Assembly (NCBI RefSeq): GCF_002968295.1
Contig: NZ_CP134399.1
Location: forward strand, 3,162,001 to 3,226,000
DNA length: 64,000 nt
Direction: 5' to 3'
Source: Mycobacterium sp. ITM-2016-00317
Lineage (GTDB): Bacteria; Actinomycetota; Actinomycetes; Mycobacteriales; Mycobacteriaceae
The notes beneath the pieces are model-generated. The model was not told the origin of the DNA. It was given only the letters and a program-made list of their open reading frames with translations, and made no database searches. Positions 51,950 through 61,635 of the stretch are shown piece by piece. Numbering within the stretch: position 1 is the first letter of the stretch; each line of letters opens with the position of its first letter. Position numbers and translations under genes: made by a program.

Positions 51950-53869
51950 CTACTGCGGGCCGATGCCGTCGACCCGACTCAACCGCCATCGTCCTTGGCC
52001 CAACAGTTCCATTCGCTGCTGGTGATGCCGGTCGACTGTGCTGCGATGGGTGACGCTGACAAGCACAGTCTCCGGGAGTTCGTGGCGCACCAGACTGTAG
52101 ATCATGAATTCGAGCGGCTCGTCGAGCGCCGAGGTGGCCTCGTCGAGGAACACCGCTTTGGGCTTGGTCAGCAGCACCCGGGCGAAGGCGATGCGCTGCT
52201 GTTCGCCGGGGGAGAGCACCTTGGCCCAGTCCTCCTCGTCGGAGAGCCGGCTGGTGTAGCGCGGCAACGCCACGTCCTCCAACGCGCTCTGCAGGTCGCC
52301 GTCGGGGATGTCTCCGGACTCCCGCGGATAGGACACGACCGTCCGGAGGTTCCCGAGCGGCACGTAGGGGAGTTGGGACAGGAACATGGTCTCGTGCTCG
52401 CCGCCCGGGCAGTGCATGGTGCCCGAAGAGTAGGGCCACAACTGGGCCAGGCTGCGCAGCAACGTGGATTTGCCCGTGCCTGATTTCCCCGTGATGATCA
52501 GCGATTCTCCGCGGCTCAAGCTCAGGTCGAGGTCGCTGAGCAATTGTCTTCCCGCCGGATCGCGCACCTCCACCGCGCTGAGATCGACACCGTCACGATC
52601 ATCGGCGACGACCGCCAGCACCGGCAGTTCCCGGCTCTGCTCGTCGGCGGTCACCAGTCCGTGGAGTCGCAGGATGGCGGCGCGGTAGCCGGCGAAGACG
52701 TCGTAGGAATTGCGGAAGAAGGACAGGGCGTCCTGAATGGCCCCGAATGCCGAGACCGATTGGATCACTGCACCGAGCTGGATCTGGCCGGCGAAAAGCC
52801 GAGGCGCCTGGATCAGCCACGGCAGCGGAATGATGATGTGGTTCATCGACAGATTCCATCCGGTGAAGACGATGGTCCTGTTGACGAACCTCTTGTAGTT
52901 CGACACCACCGGTGAGAACCGGGCGCGAAGCGCGCGGCGTTCCGGCTTCTCACCTCGGTACAGGGCCACGGCTTCGGCGGCATCACGCAGCCGGACCAGC
53001 GCGTAGCGGAACACCGCGTTGAACTTCTCGTTGTTGAAGGAGAGCCGGATCAGCGGACGTCCGAGCCAGAATGCGATGACGGTCGCGAACGTGACGTAGA
53101 CGAACACCGACCAGAAGAGGGCACGCGGCAGCTCCACACCGAGTAGAGACACCGAACCCGAGAGATTCCACAGGATCTGGGTGAACGACATGACGGACAC
53201 GATCGAGGAGATCGCGCCGAACAGCAGGGTGCCGTTACTGGTCTGATGCGGGGTGTTGGGTTGCGGTCCGGAGATCGCGGTGAAGACATCGATATCCGAG
53301 TGGATGCGCTGATCGGGGTTGTCGATGGTGCTGTCGATGAACCTCAGCCGGTAGTAGGCGCGCCCGTCCAACCAGTCGTCGGTGAGCCGGTCGGTCAACC
53401 ACGCTCGCCAGGCCAGCATGAAACGCTGCGTGATGAACAGATCGACCATGATTCTGGTCACCAGAATTGCGGCCAACACCGAGAACACCAGCAGCGAGAG
53501 CCAGAAGCCGGATATCCCAGACTCTTTCACCGCCTGATTGCCGAGCGCGTGGCCCTCCACCGCGGTCTGCGCGGCGGAGTACAGGTCATTGCCCTGATAG
53601 CTGAACAGGACGCTCAATCGCACGCCGATGACCACTGACAACAGCATCGCGGCGAGTGACAGCCAGGGTCGCACGCTGCGCCGCCCCGTGAAGTACGCGC
53701 CGGTGACGGCCCAGAACTGCCGGCCCCAGACGGTGAACCTGGCAATGAGCGCCAAGGCGGCGACCGTGCTCAACGCGGCGATCGTCCATGCCTCGCCGAT
53801 CCAGATCAGGGAGTCGGCGAGGGCGTTGCTCCAGTCGACCGACGGCGTGAACGGCTGGACCTCATCCAT
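51950..53869 (-). CDS. bacA: BacA-type ABC transporter (Rv1819c-like)
   Basis: A 639-residue half transporter with an SbmA/BacA-type membrane domain of about six helices and a C-terminal ATPase; the length equals that of M. tuberculosis Rv1819c. Matching segments include [28 protein letters not shown] and [15 protein letters not shown]. Walker A is GKSGTGKST near 460, the signature LSPGEQQ near 552, and Walker B AVFLDEAT near 573. Rv1819c imports hydrophilic compounds such as vitamin B12 and certain antimicrobial peptides. It lies upstream of the ATP-grasp gene on the same strand, 121 bases away. Confidence 0.92.
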   Translation of the reverse strand: MDEVQPFTPSVDWSNALADSLIWIGEAWTIAALSTVAALALIARFTVWGRQFWAVTGAYFTGRRSVRPWLSLAAMLLSVVIGVRLSVLFSYQGNDLYSAAQTAVEGHALGNQAVKESGISGFWLSLLVFSVLAAILVTRIMVDLFITQRFMLAWRAWLTDRLTDDWLDGRAYYRLRFIDSTIDNPDQRIHSDIDVFTAISGPQPNTPHQTSNGTLLFGAISSIVSVMSFTQILWNLSGSVSLLGVELPRALFWSVFVYVTFATVIAFWLGRPLIRLSFNNEKFNAVFRYALVRLRDAAEAVALYRGEKPERRALRARFSPVVSNYKRFVNRTIVFTGWNLSMNHIIIPLPWLIQAPRLFAGQIQLGAVIQSVSAFGAIQDALSFFRNSYDVFAGYRAAILRLHGLVTADEQSRELPVLAVVADDRDGVDLSAVEVRDPAGRQLLSDLDLSLSRGESLIITGKSGTGKSTLLRSLAQLWPYSSGTMHCPGGEHETMFLSQLPYVPLGNLRTVVSYPRESGDIPDGDLQSALEDVALPRYTSRLSDEEDWAKVLSPGEQQRIAFARVLLTKPKAVFLDEATSALDEPLEFMIYSLVRHELPETVLVSVTHRSTVDRHHQQRMELLGQGRWRLSRVDGIGPQ

Positions 53870-54518
53870 GGGACACCCCGATTGCGTGGTGGCTGCAGCG
53901 GACGCGTCCGCAGGTATCGATCAGGTGCCGCCCCGTGCAGGATCCCGCCGGATCGACACCGATTCGGCCGCGCGCCGTCGCTGACGGCGCCGTCGTCACC
54001 GCACTCTGCTGGCCGTGCGCATCAGACCACCGTAACTTCTGCGAGCGCCACTGCCTCTGAGGTCGACGTGCCATGGCCGCCACCACAACGGACGAGACGA
54101 GAGGCCCAGGCCACACCCGGCAATCAATGAGTCAGTGGCCGCACGTTGCCGGCGGCCGCGCCCGACGATCTTTCTCAGATGGACAGGGCGCGGGCTGTCA
54201 GCCCAGGCCACACCGGGGCCGAACCTGCGACCGCTGAGTTCGGCCGGGGCCGAGACTCGGAGCGGCGGTACGCGCACATCAAAGACGGTCGCGCACACCG
54301 TTGACGCTGATAATCACTTCGGCCAGAGGGGATTTCGACGACGCGTGTCAGCACCCTAAAGAGGTCCGAGGATCGTTTCTCTGCGGCGCTGCGCGCCGAG
54401 GGCATGCGCACTGCGGGCCGTGTCGCCCCGCCCCGTCGGTGCGACATTCCGGCGATGCGGCCGTTCGAAACTTCGTTCGCGCCCGTTACGCCGTGTGACT
54501 ACCGCCACCTAGCCGTTC
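53870..54518. other. Intergenic stretch without a recognisable gene
   Basis: About 650 bases between the divergent bacA and mmpS genes. Several short overlapping frames exist on both strands, but none has a plausible start, ribosome site or recognisable domain. It presumably holds the bacA promoter; I could not place one. Confidence 0.5.
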
Positions 54519-54547
54519 GTTTGTTTTAAGTAGACCATCTGTATAAC
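54519..54547 (+). promoter_or_regulatory. Candidate promoter of the mmpS-mmpL operon
   Basis: An AT-rich island ends in TATAAC (54542-54547), a good -10 box, about 43 bases before the mmpS ATG. GTTTGT (54519-54524) at 17 bases or TTGTTT (54521-54526) at 15 bases upstream could act as -35. No IdeR-type iron box was recognised. Confidence 0.4.
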
Positions 54548-54589
54548 TTGGGTCGGTCGATGGCATATCAGCGCAGGAGGAACCTCGGG

Positions 54590-55018
54590 ATGCAACTGCT
54601 CAAGCGGGTGTGGCTGCCTCTTGTGATGGCTGTCGTGGTCGCAGTCGCGGCGTTCGCCGTCGACCGTGTGCGAGGCGTCTTCGGGTCCGAACCACCCCTG
54701 GTGACGCCGATCGAGTTCGCGAACGATCCCGAGCCCTTCGATCCAAAAGTGGTGACCTACGAGATCTTTGGCCCGGAAGGGGCGGCAGTGGATGTGAACT
54801 ACGTGGACCTCGAGGGCGAGCCGCAACGCGTTGACGGTGCGGTCCTGCCCTGGTCGCTCACGCTGGAGACGATGGAGCCGTCGGCTGCGGCCAATATCGT
54901 GGCCCAGGGCAAGACGAGCTTCCTCGGCTGCCGGGTTCTCGTGGACGGCGAGCTGAAGGACGAACGCAGCGTCCGTGGCACCAACGTCCAGACCTTCTGC
55001 ATCGTGAAGTCCGCGTGA
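54590..55018 (+). CDS. MmpS-family membrane accessory protein
   Basis: A 142-residue protein with one N-terminal membrane helix ([20 protein letters not shown]) and a beta-rich periplasmic domain typical of Mmp[55 protein letters not shown] and the final cysteine. The ATG at 54590 follows AGGAGG with ideal spacing, so the upstream in-frame codons are not used. MmpS proteins work with MmpL pumps to export lipids or siderophores. The stop overlaps the mmpL start (GTGA). Confidence 0.93.
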   Translation: MQLLKRVWLPLVMAVVVAVAAFAVDRVRGVFGSEPPLVTPIEFANDPEPFDPKVVTYEIFGPEGAAVDVNYVDLEGEPQRVDGAVLPWSLTLETMEPSAAANIVAQGKTSFLGCRVLVDGELKDERSVRGTNVQTFCIVKSA

Positions 55019-57915
55019 GCGCGCACAGCGCCGATGCGCGCACCGGCCCTATCGTCACTGCCGGTTCGGCACCCCACGAGACAGCGCATTTCGGCCGCAT
55101 CGCCCGCGTCTTCCGCAAGCTCGCGATCCCGATCATCCTGGTCTGGATCGGCATCGCCGCCTTCCTGAACATCTCGGTGCCACAGCTCGAAGCCGTCGGC
55201 AAAATGCGGTCGGTGTCGATGAGTCCCGAAGAGGCGCCCGCAGTCATCGCCACCGAGCGCATGGGTGAAGTCTTCGAAGAGTACGAGTCGAACAGCTCGG
55301 TGATGATCGTGCTGGAGGGGGAGGAGAAGCTGGGTGACGACACCCGGCGCTACTACTCCGAGCTGATCGAGAGACTGGAAGCCGACACCGTCCACGTCGA
55401 GCATGTCCAGGACCTGTGGAGTGATCCGCTGACCGCGTCAGGCGTGCAGAGTGGCGACGGCAAGGCCGTCTACGTCCAGGCGAACCTGGCCGGCAACCAG
55501 GGCGAGGCGCTGGCCAACGAGTCCATCGCGGCGGTGAAGAACATCGTCGAGGACATGCAGGCGCCTGACGGGGTCTCCGTGTTCGTCACCGGCTCCGCGG
55601 CGATGACGGCCGAACAGGAGGAAGCCAGCCACGGCAGCATGCGTCTGGTGGAGGCGCTGACCTTCCTCGTCATCATCATCATGTTGCTGATCATCTTCCG
55701 GTCGATCATGACGACGGTGATGATCATCGGCATGGTCGTGGTCAGCCTGCTGACGGTCCGCGGCGCGGTGGCCTTCCTCGGATACCACGACATCATCGGT
55801 CTCTCCACCTTCGCAACCGGCCTGCTGGTCACCCTGGCGATCGCGATCTCTGTCGACTACGCCATCTTCCTCGTCGGTCGCTATCAGGAGGCCAGGGGCA
55901 GTGGCGAGGACCGAGAGTCGGCCTACTACACCATGTTCGGCGGTACCGCACACGTCATCGTCGGTTCCGGCCTGACGATCGCCGGTGCCACGTTCTGCCT
56001 CAGCTTCACCAGGTTGCCGTACTTCCAGACCCTCGGCGTGCCACTGGCCATCGGCATGCTGGTGCTGATCGTCACGGCCATGACGTTCGGTGCGGCAATG
56101 GTCACCGTGGCGGGCCGGTTCATGGATCCGAAGCGCTCGATGCGGATCCGGGGTTGGCGCAAGGTGGGTGCGGCCGTCGTGCGGTGGCCGGGGCCCATTC
56201 TGATCACCACCATCGCCGTGTCCCTGATCGGCCTGTTGGCACTGCCCGGCTACAAGACCAGCTACAACGACCGGCTGTATCTACCCGATGACATCAGCTC
56301 CAACCAGGGGTACGCGGCCGCCGAGCGGCACTTCTCCCCGGCGCGGCTGAACCCCGAGATGCTGATGATCGAAAGCAATCGGGACCTGCGAAATCCGGCC
56401 GACTTCCTGGTCATCGAGAAAATCGCCAAAGCCATCTTCCAGGTCGACGGCATCGGACGGGTGCAGACGATCACCCGGCCGGACGGCACCCCGATCGAGA
56501 ACACCACGATCCCGTATGCGATCAGCCAGCAGGGCACCCTGCAGCGGCTCAACGAAAAGTACAACGCCGACCGCACCGCCGACATGTCCAATCAGGTCGC
56601 GGAGATGCAGAAGACGATCGAGAACATGGACAAGATGAACGCCATCACCGTCGAGATGGCAGACACCACCAGCAAGATGGTGTCGTCCATGGACGGCATG
56701 GTGCTCAACATCGAAGAGTTGCGCGACAACATCGCCAACTTCGACGACTTCTTCCGCCCGATACGGAACTACCTCTACTGGGAACCGCACTGCTACAACA
56801 TCCCGATGTGCTGGTCGATCCGTTCGGTATTCGACGTCATCGACGGCATGGACGTGATGACCTCGGACATGAACGAGATGATGCCGCAGATGCACCGGCT
56901 CAACGAGCTGATGCCGCAGATGGTCGCGATCATGCCCGAGATGAAGCAGACCATGGTGAGCATGAAAGAGATGATGCTGACCATGCAGCAGACCCAGCAG
57001 GGTATGCAGGAACAACAACGCATCATGCAGGAAACCTCGACCGAAATGGGCAAGGCCTTCAACGATGCGATGAACGACGACTCGTTCTACCTTCCTTCGG
57101 AGGCGTTCGACAACCCGGATTTCGCAAGGGGTTTGGAGCAGTTCCTGTCGCCGAACGGGCATGCTGTGCGGTTCATCATCAACCACGAGGGTGATCCGAT
57201 GTCGGCCGCGGGCATCGAGCGGATCGATGCGATCAAGACCGCTGCCGCGCGGGCGATCAAGGGCACGCCGTTCGAAGGCTCGACGATCTACCTGGGCGGA
57301 ACCGCGGCCACGTTCAAGGACATGGCCGACGGAACCAAATATGACCTGATGATCGCCGGGATCGCCGCGATCGGCCTGATCTTCCTGATCATGCTCTTCC
57401 TGACCCGTGCGATCGTGGCTGCCGCGGTGATCGTCGGTACCGTGATCCTCTCCCTGGGCGCATCGTTCGGCGTATCAGTGCTGCTGTGGCAGCACATCCT
57501 CGGCATCGAGTTGCACTGGATGGTGCTGCCGATGGCGGTGATCATCCTGCTGGCGGTGGGGGCGGACTACAACCTGTTGGTCGTCGCCCGCCTGAAGGAG
57601 GAGATCCACGCCGGACTGAAGACCGGCATGATCCGGACGATGGGCGGCAGCGGTTCGACGGTGACCGCGGCCGGCATGGTGTTCGCCTTCACGATGATGG
57701 TGATGACGGTCAGCGACCTGACGATCATGGGTCAGGTCGGCACCACCATCGGCCTGGGCCTGTTGTTCGACACCCTGGTGATCCGCTCGTTCATGATGCC
57801 CTCTGTCGCAGCACTTCTGGGCAGATGGTTCTGGTGGCCGCAGCACGTCCGGTCCCGGCCGAAACCGCAGCCCTGGCCGCCGATTCAACGTCAGCCGCAG
57901 GAGGCACTGCTGTGA
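55015..57915 (+). CDS. MmpL-family RND transporter (MmpL4/MmpL5 type)
   Basis: A 966-residue inner-membrane RND exporter, the size of MmpL4 and MmpL5. Twelve membrane segments are visible in two halves, with proton-relay Asp-Tyr pairs in [17 protein letters not shown] near residue 278 and [16 protein letters not shown] near 849. Between the halves, about residues 515-690 form a Met-rich coiled coil ([31 protein letters not shown]), the hallmark of the MmpL4/5 group thought to span the periplasm. Siderophore or drug export is likely. It overlaps both mmpS and the DUF732 gene by 4 bases. Confidence 0.93.
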   Translation: MSAHSADARTGPIVTAGSAPHETAHFGRIARVFRKLAIPIILVWIGIAAFLNISVPQLEAVGKMRSVSMSPEEAPAVIATERMGEVFEEYESNSSVMIVLEGEEKLGDDTRRYYSELIERLEADTVHVEHVQDLWSDPLTASGVQSGDGKAVYVQANLAGNQGEALANESIAAVKNIVEDMQAPDGVSVFVTGSAAMTAEQEEASHGSMRLVEALTFLVIIIMLLIIFRSIMTTVMIIGMVVVSLLTVRGAVAFLGYHDIIGLSTFATGLLVTLAIAISVDYAIFLVGRYQEARGSGEDRESAYYTMFGGTAHVIVGSGLTIAGATFCLSFTRLPYFQTLGVPLAIGMLVLIVTAMTFGAAMVTVAGRFMDPKRSMRIRGWRKVGAAVVRWPGPILITTIAVSLIGLLALPGYKTSYNDRLYLPDDISSNQGYAAAERHFSPARLNPEMLMIESNRDLRNPADFLVIEKIAKAIFQVDGIGRVQTITRPDGTPIENTTIPYAISQQGTLQRLNEKYNADRTADMSNQVAEMQKTIENMDKMNAITVEMADTTSKMVSSMDGMVLNIEELRDNIANFDDFFRPIRNYLYWEPHCYNIPMCWSIRSVFDVIDGMDVMTSDMNEMMPQMHRLNELMPQMVAIMPEMKQTMVSMKEMMLTMQQTQQGMQEQQRIMQETSTEMGKAFNDAMNDDSFYLPSEAFDNPDFARGLEQFLSPNGHAVRFIINHEGDPMSAAGIERIDAIKTAAARAIKGTPFEGSTIYLGGTAATFKDMADGTKYDLMIAGIAAIGLIFLIMLFLTRAIVAAAVIVGTVILSLGASFGVSVLLWQHILGIELHWMVLPMAVIILLAVGADYNLLVVARLKEEIHAGLKTGMIRTMGGSGSTVTAAGMVFAFTMMVMTVSDLTIMGQVGTTIGLGLLFDTLVIRSFMMPSVAALLGRWFWWPQHVRSRPKPQPWPPIQRQPQEALL

Positions 57916-58253
57916 CGAGGATGGCGAAGGTGACGTCCGCAGCGATCGTCGGTGTGATGGCGTCGGCAGTCGCCGCTGCGCCCGTGGCGCACGCCGATCC
58001 CGATACGGCGTTCGCCGCGCAGTTGCACACCTACGGCATCTACGGGCAGAAGGACTACAACGCCTGGATTGCCAAGATCATGTGCAAACGCCTGCGCACC
58101 GGCCTTGATGCAGACCCCTTCAAATCGGCCGAATTCGTCCACGCGCAACTCAACACCGGCACCACCACCGAACAGGCCTGGCAGTTCGTCGGCGGCGCGG
58201 TAAACACCTACTGCCCGGAGCAGATCGAGGGGTTACGCCTTGCCACGCAATAG
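57912..58253 (+). CDS. Secreted DUF732 protein
   Basis: A 113-residue exported protein with signal peptide [22 protein letters not shown] and a helical DUF732 domain containing two cysteines ([10 protein letters not shown] and NTYCPEQ). DUF732 proteins are abundant, mostly uncharacterised mycobacterial exports. The GTG at 57912 overlaps the mmpL stop (GTGA) and its end overlaps the next gene by 14 bases, so it is part of the four-gene pump operon. Confidence 0.85.
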   Translation: MTRMAKVTSAAIVGVMASAVAAAPVAHADPDTAFAAQLHTYGIYGQKDYNAWIAKIMCKRLRTGLDADPFKSAEFVHAQLNTGTTTEQAWQFVGGAVNTYCPEQIEGLRLATQ

Positions 58254-58692
58254 ATTCGCCGGTGCCGGCCTGGCCGTCATCGCCGCGGTCTCCACGCTGA
58301 CGCTGACCCCGGCCCTCGCGAATGCCGATGCCACCGACGAGTATCCGATCCCGAGCAATATGCTCAGAACCACCTGCACCGTCGACCAGTACATGGCCGC
58401 CGTGCGCGACACCAACCCGGTGTACTACGAGCGTTACATGATCGACTACAAGAACAAGTCCCCCGAGGTTCAGCGGTGGACGCGGGATCGCATCACCTGG
58501 TTCTTCTCGATGGACTTCGCGGGGCGGTGCGCCTATTCGGAGGAGACGGCCACCAACGCCTTCTACGAGCAGCTCGCCTGGAACTGGCCGAACTGGGCCA
58601 AGCTGTTCTTCAACAACAAGGGCGTTGTCGCGCACGGCACCAAGAACTGCGCGAAGTATCCGCCCGCCGATCCCGGCGTCTGGACGTGGTAG
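58240..58692 (+). CDS. Secreted DUF5078 protein of the Rv0455c family
   Basis: A 150-residue exported protein starting at a TTG (GAGGGG upstream), with signal peptide [25 protein letters not shown]. The mature part DEYPIPSNMLRTTC, YYERYMIDYKNK, WFFSMDF, KLFFNNKGVVAHGTKNC and the C-terminal VWTW closely follow what I remember of Rv0455c. Rv0455c is needed for siderophore secretion in M. tuberculosis and has a small helical fold closed by a disulfide; the two matching cysteines are here (TTC and KNC) plus one extra in GRCAYSE. Overlap with the DUF732 gene ties it to the MmpS/MmpL pump. Confidence 0.87.
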   Translation: MPRNRFAGAGLAVIAAVSTLTLTPALANADATDEYPIPSNMLRTTCTVDQYMAAVRDTNPVYYERYMIDYKNKSPEVQRWTRDRITWFFSMDFAGRCAYSEETATNAFYEQLAWNWPNWAKLFFNNKGVVAHGTKNCAKYPPADPGVWTW

Positions 58693-58717
58693 TCCGGGCC
58701 CGGTGACGAGAGCCACC

Positions 58718-59286
58718 TCATTCGAAATACGATGCGGTGCGCAGCAATTGCTGCGCGGCGTCCAGCAGAGTGCGGCGTAGGTCGGCGTCGCTGACGTCCT
58801 CGACAAACTTGTCGGTCGCGGCGGCATAGATCCCATTGGTGACCATGGAGATGACTACCCGGCCGGCCCCTGATCGCCGCCGAGTAGCAAGTTGGTGAGA
58901 CGGTCGACCAGATCGGTGAGGTCCCCGCGGGACTGGATCAGATGCTCCAGGGCCGGATCACCGTTGAGGACGGCTGCCAGTCGGCGGTGCCGCACGATTG
59001 TCTCGATGAGCCCGCTGATGGTGATCTCCCGGCGGGTGCCGGTATCCGGGACAGCCTCCGCGATCGCCACCACGCGAGCCATATCGTCGAACATGGGCTG
59101 AGCGGCGGCCGCGACGATGTCTTCCTTGGAGCGGAACTGGTAGTAGACCGACGCCTTACCGACGCCGATGCTGTCGGCGATCATCTGGAAGGTGGTGCCG
59201 CTGACACCGTGTTCAGCGAACTGCGCCACCGCGGCCTCCAGCACGCGAGCGCGGGCGGTACCCCGCCCCAGCACGGATTTCGCCAC
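58718..59286 (-). pseudogene. TetR-family regulator with a one-base loss in a G run
   Basis: From the start at 59286 the frame gives a normal TetR N-terminus: ARARVLEAAVAQFAEHGVSG, then IADSIGVGKASVYYQFRSKEDIV. The frame stops at 58855, short for the family. Directly beyond, a second frame supplies GRVVISMVTNGIYAAATDK, ADLRRTLLDAAQQLLRTASYFE and a stop at 58718. Adding one G to the run of four at about 58852-58855 restores a single 189-residue protein. If functional it is the likely regulator of the mmpS-mmpL operon, which converges with it. Confidence 0.8.
58739..58756. repeat. Perfect 18-bp palindrome
   Basis: GCGCAGCAATTGCTGCGC is fully self-complementary and lies near the 3' end of the tetR gene. 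Its first 13 bases recur at 59308-59320, just upstream of the same gene. It may be chance from the AQQLLR codons, or a regulatory or terminator element between convergent genes. Confidence 0.4.
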
Positions 59287-60174
59287 TCGTCAGCCCCGGG
59301 TGTGGCGGCGCAGCAATTGCGTCTCGGGGATAGGCACGAGGTCAGGGTACCCCCGCCGGGATCGACCACACGCATCTCGTGGGACTTTGCGCCTCGTCTT
59401 GTTCACTGCGATCGCGGCATTACATACCGCGTGAAGATGCGAGATCGCTCGCTGCTATTTCTCGTGATCCCTCGACCTTGTGGGGCTATGCGCCTGCAAT
59501 CCAGTCGAATTGGCGAACAATGCGCGGCCCGATCACCCTGTCTCATCACCGGCAGTGCCGAGAATCCTCTACGGCTGTCATCGAACGCGTTGCGGGACTG
59601 CACAACACGGAATGCACACCGGCGAGACGAGACGTTCAATTCCTCTACACGCCTCGAGCCTAGGGAGACGCAGTCCGGAGAACTGCAGTCTCGGGAGGCC
59701 CCGAAGCCGCCCTCGCCTGAGTCCGCTGTCACGTGACCCTCGACACCGACTGAACTGAGCTCCCTTCTCCCAGCCGATGCAGCATCGCCGCCAGCCAGCA
59801 AACGCTATCCGGGCTATCGCTCCTACGTGCGCACACTGCCGATGGCCGAATCAATGCCCGGACTTTGCCGGATAACGAAAACAGGAATATGCTTAGAACA
59901 GCTCGTTACCGAGCGGTACTGCCAGGTAGATGGCATATATCACAATATGGCAACAGATGAGTCAGTCGCCACACGCGTGACGTGCCGCCGAGAGGCCACT
60001 TGGCGTCATCGCAGCGGTAACGCACACAGCAAACTTTCTCTGGCGTGGCATCCGGCCGGGTCGGCGCTCAGTCGCCCCCGAGCCCGCCCCGTCGGCAGTT
60101 CAACGCTGCCGTCGTCCGCGCCGAGAGGGCGGGGCCGTGCCCGACACGGTTCCACATGTTGAGAACAGATAGAA
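59287..60174. other. Long intergenic region without a recognisable gene
   Basis: Nearly 890 bases between the tetR gene and the transglycosylase-like gene. GC content is visibly lower in 59400-59680 and 59860-59960. No frame has convincing coding features. I looked for the conserved GAACCCGxCAGCTAACCTCGTAGGC-like core of the c-di-AMP riboswitch, which often precedes rpf-type genes, and did not find it. It may contain decayed sequence and the promoter of the next gene. Confidence 0.5.
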
Positions 60175-60918
60175 GTGAGCAAGACCATGCCGAAAGTCGG
60201 CCAATCCACCACGATGTTCCGTGTTCAGAAGCACGGAACGAAGATCGTCACAACCCTTCTCGTCATCACCGGCCTCGGCGGCGCGGCTGTGGTTCTTTCG
60301 CCGACGCACCGGCATACAGAGGTCGCGGTAGAGCAGCGTCCGGCGGATGATGCCGCGCCGACCACAGCTGGAGCCGCCCCGCAGGCACCCGTGACGGTAG
60401 CCGAGGCGGCTGCGGTCGTGCCCGAGCCACCGGTGGCCGTGCCCGCGCCGCCGTTGGTGGTGCACAAAGACTCCAACGCGCAGGACATCGTCAAGGCCAT
60501 CGTCGACCACGGTCACGCCGCCGGTCTGAGCGAAGAGCAGATCACCACTGTCATCGCCACGGCGAAGATCGAATCGAGTTTCCGCCCAGCCGTATCCGGT
60601 GGTGTGCAGGCCTACGGGGGACGCGGCACCGCGGCTGACGAGGTCATCGGCCTGTTCCAGGAGAAAGCCAGCTTCGGCACCGTCGCCGAGCGCCAGGACC
60701 CGAACACGGCGATCACCCGCTTCATCGCCCGGTTCCTCGACGCGTACAAGAAGCACGGCATCGCCGGCGACCATGTGCAGGCGGCCACGCTCGCCCAGAA
60801 CCCGCAACTGCGCAAGCGAAACGGTGGCGTCGGGACTCACTACTACAGGACCATTCAAGCCGCGATGGGCGCAGCCTCAGACCTGTACCGGGAGGCCATC
60901 ACGCGGCGGCCCGCCTGA
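60175..60918 (+). CDS. Secreted or anchored transglycosylase-like protein
   Basis: A 247-residue protein: an N-terminal basic stretch, a membrane or signal helix (TLLVITGLGGAAVVLS), a Pro/Ala-rich linker to about residue 100, then a lysozyme-like domain with NAQDIVKAIVDHGHAAGLSEEQITTVIATAKIESSFRP, where E133 (AKIESSF) is the likely catalytic acid, and DEVIGLFQEKASFGT. This resembles soluble lytic transglycosylase domains that cut peptidoglycan. The GTG at 60175 is used; an ATG four codons later is possible. Confidence 0.78.
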   Translation: MSKTMPKVGQSTTMFRVQKHGTKIVTTLLVITGLGGAAVVLSPTHRHTEVAVEQRPADDAAPTTAGAAPQAPVTVAEAAAVVPEPPVAVPAPPLVVHKDSNAQDIVKAIVDHGHAAGLSEEQITTVIATAKIESSFRPAVSGGVQAYGGRGTAADEVIGLFQEKASFGTVAERQDPNTAITRFIARFLDAYKKHGIAGDHVQAATLAQNPQLRKRNGGVGTHYYRTIQAAMGAASDLYREAITRRPA

Positions 60919-60939
60919 TCGCAGCACGATTCGTCGCCG

Positions 60940-61527
60940 TCAGGGAAGCGCGGGGCCCGGTTGGGGGAGTGGATGCGCCCCCTCCGGGCGCAACCCGTCG
61001 AAGATGATGGCGAGGTAGCGCTGCCACAGCAGAGGTGCTGGGGCAGCGAGGTTCTCGACGACGTGCACCGGCGCGCACATCAACAGGAAGACGTCCATCG
61101 TGCTGACATCCGGCCGGAGCGCGCCCGCGTCGTGGGCGCGGTCGACGAGCGTCCCCAGTGCGGTCTGCAGCTCCTTGCGCACCTCCGTGACCCGCGGATC
61201 ACTCTCGCTGGCCGACTGAAGAAATGTCAGATCATGCCGTTGGCGTTGGTCTGCCGCGATCGTCAGGAATTCCAGTAGGGCTGCCCCTGGGTCGGCCGCG
61301 TCTGCCAGCCGACGCGCGGCAGCGGTGAGGGCCGCGGTATGGGCGCAGACGATGGACGCGATCAGATCCTCTTTGGAGGCGAAGTGCCGGAACACTGTGC
61401 CCTTCGCGACACCGGCCCGGCGGGCGATGTCGGCGACCGAGGCGGCCGGGCCCCGCTCGGCAAACTCCTCCTCTGCCGCGGCCAGTAACAGCTCGCGGTT
61501 ACGGGCCGCATCCGCACGGAGAATCAC
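60940..61527 (-). CDS. TetR/AcrR-family transcriptional regulator
   Basis: A 195-residue regulator with helix-turn-helix SVADIARRAGVAKGTVFRHFASKEDLIASIV near residues 30-60 and a C-terminal domain of the SBP type (VFLLMCAPVHVVENLAAPAPLLWQRYLAIIFDGLRPEGAHPLP). The frame starts at a GTG (61527). Divergent from an SDR gene 108 bases away; two strong palindromes lie between them. Confidence 0.92.
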   Translation of the reverse strand: MILRADAARNRELLLAAAEEEFAERGPAASVADIARRAGVAKGTVFRHFASKEDLIASIVCAHTAALTAAARRLADAADPGAALLEFLTIAADQRQRHDLTFLQSASESDPRVTEVRKELQTALGTLVDRAHDAGALRPDVSTMDVFLLMCAPVHVVENLAAPAPLLWQRYLAIIFDGLRPEGAHPLPQPGPALP

Positions 61528-61545
61528 CGCTTGAGACTACCAAGT

Positions 61546-61559
61546 TGACCGATCGGTCA
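61546..61559. promoter_or_regulatory. TetR operator site 1
   Basis: TGACCGATCGGTCA is a perfect 14-bp palindrome 19 bases upstream of the tetR start codon. It matches site 2 except at the two central bases, so one regulator very probably binds both. Confidence 0.85.
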
Positions 61560-61586
61560 TCTTCTGGCATCGTCGCGAAGGCAAGG

Positions 61587-61600
61587 TGACCGCACGGTCA
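61587..61600. promoter_or_regulatory. TetR operator site 2
   Basis: TGACCG-CA-CGGTCA has the same 6-bp arms as site 1; the centres are 41 bp apart. Both sites continue into ATCTTC on the right. It lies 36 bases upstream of the SDR start codon and would let the divergent TetR control that gene. Confidence 0.85.
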
Positions 61601-61635
61601 TCTTCGTTGAGACGGCGAAAACAGCTGGAGGACAG

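Noticed and set aside
54480..54590. IdeR iron box upstream of mmpS
   Set aside because: Expected if the operon exports siderophores, but no TTAGGTTAGGCTAACC-like palindrome was found.
59800..60174. c-di-AMP (ydaO) riboswitch upstream of the transglycosylase gene
   Set aside because: Such riboswitches precede many actinobacterial cell-wall hydrolase genes, but none of the conserved core sequence is present here.
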